Positions 59,038 through 64,000 of a DNA stretch of 64,000 nucleotides are shown one piece after another (position 1 is the first letter of the stretch; the number at the start of each line of letters is the position of its first letter). A model generated the notes under the pieces. The model did not search any database, was not told where the DNA came from, and saw nothing but the letters and a program-made list of their open reading frames with translations. This DNA comes from JAAFJM01 sp964529175. Its GTDB lineage: Bacteria; Bacteroidota; Bacteroidia; UKL13-3. Both the position numbers and the translations under genes were made by a program. The stretch spans positions 192,907 to 256,906 of the forward strand of contig CAZGVO010000006.1 of assembly GCA_964529175.1 (NCBI GenBank), in the 5' to 3' direction.

Positions 59038-60414
59038 TTAGTTTTCGGGGTTATAATTAATAACTTTTTGACTCGCAGCTTTGGCCATTTTTTCTATCAA
59101 TTCGTTTTGCAAACTTTCAATAGATTTAATGCTTCGCTGCGATTTGAATAAACTTTGCAAATTTTGTACCTCGCCATAATTATTGTTTACCCTATCTTCC
59201 GATGAGCTTATGTTAGCATATTTCCAATATCCTGGAACCAAGTTTCTATAATCGCCATTATAAGTTGCATAATGCACTTCATCTTGAGTTTGAACTGTTG
59301 CTGCATCTGATGCTAAAACAGCACCGTTTTCGGTTGATATCAACTCAAATTTAAAGAAACATTTGGTGTAACTACTCTGATAATATTCTTTGTACTCCAC
59401 CTTACTAAACTCATCCACTCTTTGTCCGTTAGCATTGGTTTTGGTAGTTTTTATATAACCTTTCATTACCTTGGTGGTAAGGTAACTTGGTGCTTTTTCT
59501 ATATTATCAATTTTGGCTATTAATATGGCTTTTACTCCCTCTGGTTTTAGGTTTTGAGCATTGGTATTCTTATTAACTATTTCTAAAAAAGTAACCTTTG
59601 TTTTGTTGGTAGTATTTGTAGGGTTTTCTATTATTTTTATAAAAGGATTTTTTGAATTATTCAATTGGCTAATTATGGCACTTTTGAGTTTTGCTCCAGT
59701 GGTTGGGTCGTTATAGTTTTCAATGTCTTTTATCCAAATGGTAAATTGAGCTGCTGTAAGTGCATCTTGTTTAAATTGAGCCGCTTCCTTGTAGTTTCCG
59801 CTTCCTTTAATGATGTCATCAAAAACGTAATAAGCTTTACGAAACATTTTATTATCTAAGTGCGTTTTTCCGTTACGGTAAAGAGGTTCGTAATGTGCAG
59901 TTTTTAAAAGGTCTTTACTGTCTTTATAGTTATTCTCCAATGAAATTATCTCGTTTAAAATGATTTCGCTTTCAGCAAATTTTTCGTTGTTTAATAAGTT
60001 AGTTGCTTCTTTATATTGTTGTTCAATATGCTGTTTTTTAGCTTCATTGTATTGTTCTTCATATTGTGGAGCCATCTCTAACTCTACACCACTAGTTGCA
60101 AATTTTTCGAAGTATTTTTTTGTATTTAAATAATAGTAAACGGCATTTTTGGTTTGCCCACTGCTGTATGCTTTGGTAAATTCAGCTAACTTCTTATCAA
60201 GTGTTATTTGCCCGTTTTTGCGTGCTCCTATTTTAGCTTCAATATTGTTTTTATTAGCAGCTAACGATTTTAAGTATAATTCAGCCGCATCTTCAAATAA
60301 GCCTGCTTGTTCATTTTTTAAGGCTAGTTTAGCATATCTTTTAGATGCACAGCCAAATATAGTGGCCATTGCAAGTAAAATAACTAATAAACTTAAATGC
60401 TTTTGTTTCAACAT
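59038..60414 (-). CDS. TPR-containing lipoprotein, partner of the LPP20 lipoprotein
   Basis: A 458-residue lipoprotein (FGC lipobox, signal peptide MLKQKHLSLLVILLAMATIFGC). Residues ~25-220 are TPR-like helical pairs (KNEQAGLFEDAAELYLKSLAANKNNIEAK, EATNLLNNEKFAESEIILNEIISL, GKTHLDNKMFRKAYYVFDDIIKG). Residues ~225-440 form a mixed domain with KVTFLEIV, LIAKIDNIEKAPSYL and YATYNGDYRNLVPGYWKY. I do not recognise the second domain. The gene is the first of an operon with the LPP20 gene (2-base gap); a -7 element TAAATTTG (60446-60453, minus) is 31 bases upstream. The two are likely outer-membrane partners. Confidence 0.75.
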   Translation of the reverse strand: MLKQKHLSLLVILLAMATIFGCASKRYAKLALKNEQAGLFEDAAELYLKSLAANKNNIEAKIGARKNGQITLDKKLAEFTKAYSSGQTKNAVYYYLNTKKYFEKFATSGVELEMAPQYEEQYNEAKKQHIEQQYKEATNLLNNEKFAESEIILNEIISLENNYKDSKDLLKTAHYEPLYRNGKTHLDNKMFRKAYYVFDDIIKGSGNYKEAAQFKQDALTAAQFTIWIKDIENYNDPTTGAKLKSAIISQLNNSKNPFIKIIENPTNTTNKTKVTFLEIVNKNTNAQNLKPEGVKAILIAKIDNIEKAPSYLTTKVMKGYIKTTKTNANGQRVDEFSKVEYKEYYQSSYTKCFFKFELISTENGAVLASDAATVQTQDEVHYATYNGDYRNLVPGYWKYANISSSEDRVNNNYGEVQNLQSLFKSQRSIKSIESLQNELIEKMAKAASQKVINYNPEN

Positions 60415-60493
60415 TGTTTTTTTGAAAAATTTCGGTAAAAATAATCAAATTTAGTTTAGTATCTATACTTGTGATTTACTAATAGGTTTAGCA

Positions 60494-60531
60494 TAAAAAA
60501 GCCCGTTTGAAATTTTTCAAACGGGCTTTTG
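60494..60531 (-). terminator. Intrinsic terminator after the beta-helix surface protein
   Basis: AAAAGCCCGTTTGAAA / TTTCAAACGGGCTTTT stem with loop TT; on the minus strand it lies 19 bases behind the stop codon at 60550. Confidence 0.85.
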
Positions 60532-60549
60532 AGTATTATTATGTTAAAA

Positions 60550-63500
60550 TTATTTTACAATTTTAAATGTTTGGGTTGTACCATTTTGGTTAACCTTTAA
60601 AAAGTATATTCCACTAACTAAATTGCTTACATCGTTAATAGTTATGCTGTTTTTACCAACTAAAACACTTTCATTTTTTTGATAAACCAGTTGGCCATTT
60701 ACATTATAAATAGATACCAAAATATTTTTATCAGTAGCTGCTACCATTTGAATATTTAATTCATTATTGAATGGATTTGGTGAAACTGAAATTGCATCTA
60801 AATTGTTTTGTTTGTCGTTTGTAATTCTAATGGTTTTAGAGTACTCAGATTTTTTATTATAGTCAATTTGTTTTAGTCTATAATAAACTTCACTTATGTT
60901 ATTTATTTCAGCATCTATAAATTGATATTTGTTTAGCAAATTGCTGTTTCCTTTTCCTTTAACAAAACCTATTACATTAAATGTTTTTCCATCAATGCTG
61001 CGCTCTATTTCGAAACCGCTATTGTTAATTTCTGATGCTGTACTCCAGTTTAAGAAAACTTTTCTATCAATTTTTACACCGTCAAAACTGCTTAATACCA
61101 CTGGTAAAGGTGAGCTTAGGTCGCTAACTGAGTACAAGCCAAAGGTAGTTTGTAAAGTTGTAGTTGCAGTCCTTCTGATAGTATCAATTGTACATCCAAA
61201 TATGCTAGCCCAAGGAATACTACTTTCTTTTTTTACAATTGTAAGGTTAGAATTTGGTGTATTACCTAACCATGAATTTCTGTAATATAAATCCATATTA
61301 TAATAGTAACTACCTGTTGGGGTTGAAATGTCATTATAAAAATAAGTCCAGTAGGTAAGATTAGCTTTTGGGCCAACCTGAGCAGGTAAAACTCCAGCAT
61401 ATTGTCTAACTGCTATATTTGTTGGCGTTAAAGCAAATGGATCCCAAGTTATTTTTGCAATAGTATCGGTAGCAAAAGTAAATACTTGTGGTAGTCCTGC
61501 TGTTTGTGCAGCAGCTGGTGATGAATAGTTTGAAACTGCCATTGGAGGTGTAGCAGTTGGAGTAAACTCATGAGCACCAATATCTGGTACACCATCTGCA
61601 GGGACTGCAGGGCGAGGATTTCCATTAATATCAGTATTATAAACATTGGCATGAATACCTCTTCCATTAATAGCCCAAGAAGCGGAATCAGAAGCTAATG
61701 GAGTTAGGTTGGTACCGCTTGTAAACGAAGGGCGATAGGTTATGGAGTTATAATCTTGTAATGCAGTTGCTCTCCAAGCATAAATATCGGCTGGAGTGCT
61801 TGCAGGAGTTCCTATTTGAGCTAATACACTTCCACTAGTATATAAATTATTATAGTCCCAAACATTATTGCTACCACTTAAAGTTGGATTGTAGTTATAT
61901 ACTGAGTAACCTCCACCTGTGTTTGCAAAAATATTGTTTTTTACTTCGTTGTTACTGTAAGTAGTAGATGAGTAATAAAAATATCCAGCATAACCTGTAG
62001 TAGTTGATGTACTAGTAACATTAAAGGTATTGTTATAAATTCTATTATTTTGAGAGTAGTAGCTATGTATTCCACGAGCAACACCTGTACCTCCAATTTG
62101 TACGGTATTATTTGCTATAATTAATGGTTGCGCTGATGAGCCATAATTATAGTAAGTATAAATACCGTAACCTGTTGATATTCCACTTATTTTATTACCA
62201 ATTATTTCTGTTGCGCTATCTGCATAGTAACTAAAAATTGCATAATAAGTTGCAGTAGTATTTGTTGTAAATGTATTGTTTCTTATTTTAGTGTTTTGAT
62301 GATAATAAGAATAAATACCATAGATATATTGGTTTATAAATTGATTCCCTTCTGCTACCATTCCAACAACTTTAGCGGCTGTACCAGTTCCATAAATTCT
62401 CAATCCCCAGCTACCTCCAATAATTACATTATTAAGAAAAGTAAAACCTGTATTTGTGCTTCCGTTGGTATGTATTACAGCGGTGTTTACTGAACTAGCA
62501 GTTGCAGCTGCCGAAATAAGTGAACAGTTTTGAATAGTGTCAAACTGACATCCAGTAATAATATCAAAAATACGACTAAAAGCAGTTGCCGTAGAAGTAA
62601 ATTTTAAGTTTTTAAAAGTAGTGTACTTAGTATCTGTTAATTTAATAATATAATTATCGGTAGTTGCAGTCGCTGTAAAAGTAAGATTAACAGAGTCTAC
62701 GTTATTAGCTTCAGATTTAAATGTTACGGTATTAATTGAAGAAACACCTGCAATGCTGCCCAAAGATATTTGGCCATTATAAGTTCCTGTTCTAATGTTA
62801 AAGACTACTGGTCCACATACACCGTTTGTATTTAAATCTGCGACAGCAGCTGCTAATGTTGAATAGTCAGGACTTGCACCACCAATAGTGTATGTGCCGT
62901 TTAGTGCGGCTTTAAATGAGTTGAATGTTGTATCATCTGAATTTACAGTATCTGCCACACCATTAGGCATCGAGGTCCAAACTTTTATTGTTCTTGCTAC
63001 TCCGGATACAAAATTTGCTGTTCCTAATGTTAAAATAGTATCATTTGGAAATGCTGTTCCATTTAATGTATCTAACGATCCAACAAAATAATTTGTAGGT
63101 TGTGGAATACCATCTAACTCCCAATTAACCCTTACACTATCTAACAAGTTATTACCTTTATTTGCAATTCTAGCCTTTATAGTTTGTAATCCAGCACAAA
63201 AAATACTTGGAGATGTGATACCAACTACTCCAGCGTTATTGGGTCCTTGTGCAACAACTTCATAACCTATTTTACCGCAAAATTGTCTATAAGCAATTGG
63301 AGATGCTAATGTTCCTCCATAACCCGCATTTGCACCCATATTTAAGTTGATACTTGGTGTTGTAAATGTCCAAGGGCTAGTTGGCGTAGTGCCTGTCCCT
63401 GCATATCTTATACTAGCACCAGATATGGCAATGGCATAAGTACTTCCTGCTGGAATTGATATTGATAAACCAGTAACTGGTATTAAAGCAATAGTTCCAG

Positions 63501-63822
63501 TTCCTGATGGTGTTGGCGTAAATGTTGCTGTTCCTGCAATTACCCATCCGTTTGCTGTAGAAATAGAAGGAGATCCATTTATGGAGTCAACCTTATACCA
63601 AACGGTAGTAGTTTGTGATGCAGAAGAGCTAAATGTACAATATAATTCTTTAATTATAATAGTAGAAAATGCCTTAACATTAAATGCTACCATCGAAGAA
63701 CCATTGTTATCAACCAATGGTGGTGCAGTTGTAACATAAGTTAACTGTGAAAAAGCAGTATTAGAAATGATACTTGCCAAAAGAATAAAAACTATTCTTT
63801 TCAAATTGTAGATTTTTTCCAT
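60550..63822 (-). CDS. Secreted beta-helix surface protein with T9SS type A tail
   Basis: Read from the ATG at 63822 the product has 1090 residues and a signal peptide (MEKIYNLKRIVFILLAS ... AFSQ); an upstream ATG at 63843 would add seven residues. Residues ~25-190 hold an Ig/jelly-roll-like domain. A right-handed beta-helix follows (~310-700: GVCGPVVFNIRTGTY, TVTFKSEANNVDSVNLTF, IIKLTDTKYTTFKNLKFT and many N-x-I-x-N-N repeats such as IYSYYHQNTKIRNNTF). A domain of ~150 residues then leads to LSSFDGVKIDRKVFLNWSTASEINNSGFEIERS (a Fn3-like linker) and the sorting tail SVSPNPFNNELN ... VSGIYFLKVNQNG. It is probably a surface adhesin or polysaccharide-binding protein. The 63844-64000 stretch behind the start holds only a CTTGAAAC doublet. 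Confidence 0.85.
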   Translation of the reverse strand: MEKIYNLKRIVFILLASIISNTAFSQLTYVTTAPPLVDNNGSSMVAFNVKAFSTIIIKELYCTFSSSASQTTTVWYKVDSINGSPSISTANGWVIAGTATFTPTPSGTGTIALIPVTGLSISIPAGSTYAIAISGASIRYAGTGTTPTSPWTFTTPSINLNMGANAGYGGTLASPIAYRQFCGKIGYEVVAQGPNNAGVVGITSPSIFCAGLQTIKARIANKGNNLLDSVRVNWELDGIPQPTNYFVGSLDTLNGTAFPNDTILTLGTANFVSGVARTIKVWTSMPNGVADTVNSDDTTFNSFKAALNGTYTIGGASPDYSTLAAAVADLNTNGVCGPVVFNIRTGTYNGQISLGSIAGVSSINTVTFKSEANNVDSVNLTFTATATTDNYIIKLTDTKYTTFKNLKFTSTATAFSRIFDIITGCQFDTIQNCSLISAAATASSVNTAVIHTNGSTNTGFTFLNNVIIGGSWGLRIYGTGTAAKVVGMVAEGNQFINQYIYGIYSYYHQNTKIRNNTFTTNTTATYYAIFSYYADSATEIIGNKISGISTGYGIYTYYNYGSSAQPLIIANNTVQIGGTGVARGIHSYYSQNNRIYNNTFNVTSTSTTTGYAGYFYYSSTTYSNNEVKNNIFANTGGGYSVYNYNPTLSGSNNVWDYNNLYTSGSVLAQIGTPASTPADIYAWRATALQDYNSITYRPSFTSGTNLTPLASDSASWAINGRGIHANVYNTDINGNPRPAVPADGVPDIGAHEFTPTATPPMAVSNYSSPAAAQTAGLPQVFTFATDTIAKITWDPFALTPTNIAVRQYAGVLPAQVGPKANLTYWTYFYNDISTPTGSYYYNMDLYYRNSWLGNTPNSNLTIVKKESSIPWASIFGCTIDTIRRTATTTLQTTFGLYSVSDLSSPLPVVLSSFDGVKIDRKVFLNWSTASEINNSGFEIERSIDGKTFNVIGFVKGKGNSNLLNKYQFIDAEINNISEVYYRLKQIDYNKKSEYSKTIRITNDKQNNLDAISVSPNPFNNELNIQMVAATDKNILVSIYNVNGQLVYQKNESVLVGKNSITINDVSNLVSGIYFLKVNQNGTTQTFKIVK

Positions 63823-64000
63823 GTGAATTATTTTTTTAAACAAATTACATTCTTTTATTCCACTTTAGCAAATAGATTTTTTGTTGAGTAGAATGTTTCT
63901 AAATAGCAGGTATTGTAAATCATAAAAATGTAAGAAATAGGCTTAAAAGGGGTTAATGGACAAAATAGTTCCTTGAAACCTTGAAACCTCTTGATATTTG

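Noticed and set aside
63961..64000. CTTGAAAC doublet as a tandem repeat array
   Set aside because: Only two units are present before the window ends; too short to call.

Overview
The window looks like a chromosomal segment of a low-GC member of the Bacteroidota. The grounds are secreted proteins ending in both kinds of type IX secretion (T9SS) sorting domain: the short 'YPNP...' type A tail and the long 'NVFTPNNDGVNDAF' type B tail. Other signs are SusC-style TonB-dependent receptors with an N-terminal carboxypeptidase-regulatory-like domain, a DUF4249 lipoprotein paired with one of them, many lipoproteins with short SxC lipoboxes, FKBP-type isomerases in tandem, and Bacteroidota-type promoters (TTTG, 17-20 bases, TAnnTTTG). 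I cannot place it below phylum; an environmental relative of the Sphingobacteriales/Chitinophagales would fit. No phage, plasmid, CRISPR or rRNA is seen.

Layout. 1-6.5 kb (minus): the start of a membrane protein, a ComM-like AAA+ ATPase, a small SET-domain protein, uridine kinase and a 1145-residue propeller/outer-membrane barrel protein. 6.5-8.4 kb: a tandem array of paralogous lipoproteins, with a truncated third copy, between two direct copies of a 57-bp repeat. 8.5-11.5 kb: an NtrC-type response regulator and a secreted esterase. 11.5-16.5 kb: a TonB receptor/DUF4249 pair divergent from a MarR-like regulator and a HEAT-repeat protein. 16.6-20.3 kb: nrnA followed by three double-domain FKBP isomerases. 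20.4-27.4 kb: a TonB receptor and a giant T9SS beta-helix/repeat protein. 27.5-31.6 kb: prmA, an EVE-HNH endonuclease in repeat-rich DNA, an RluD-like pseudouridine synthase and a lytic transglycosylase.

31.6-40.4 kb: small lipoproteins, a Crp/Fnr regulator, an M61 peptidase, a LolA-like chaperone, an APC amino-acid permease, an isolated LutB-like Fe-S protein and tRNA-Cys(GCA). 40.5-44.5 kb (minus): the most unusual stretch, a seven-gene envelope operon made of a three-gene module (lipoprotein A, barrel-like B, two-TM protein C) present twice plus an extra C. 44.6-46.2 kb: three small exported proteins (DUF4920 lipoprotein, one-heme c-type protein, thioredoxin-like protein with one cysteine). 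46.3-54.0 kb: two adjacent ~1265-residue PKD proteins with type B tails. 54.0-56.8 kb: an NTF2-like protein, a lipoprotein and SppA. 56.8-60.4 kb (minus): a cysteine-motif membrane protein and an LPP20/TPR lipoprotein pair. 60.5-63.8 kb: a beta-helix protein with a type A tail.

Most genes serve the envelope: export and folding (LolA, SppA, FKBPs), surface display through T9SS, and TonB uptake, with a few core information-processing genes (nrnA, prmA, rluD, tRNA-Cys, udk) between them. The best candidate for an undescribed system is the duplicated A-B-C operon. Smaller ones are the repeat-flanked lipoprotein array, the LPP20/TPR pair and the twin PKD proteins. All functions come from reading motifs by eye; no search was run.
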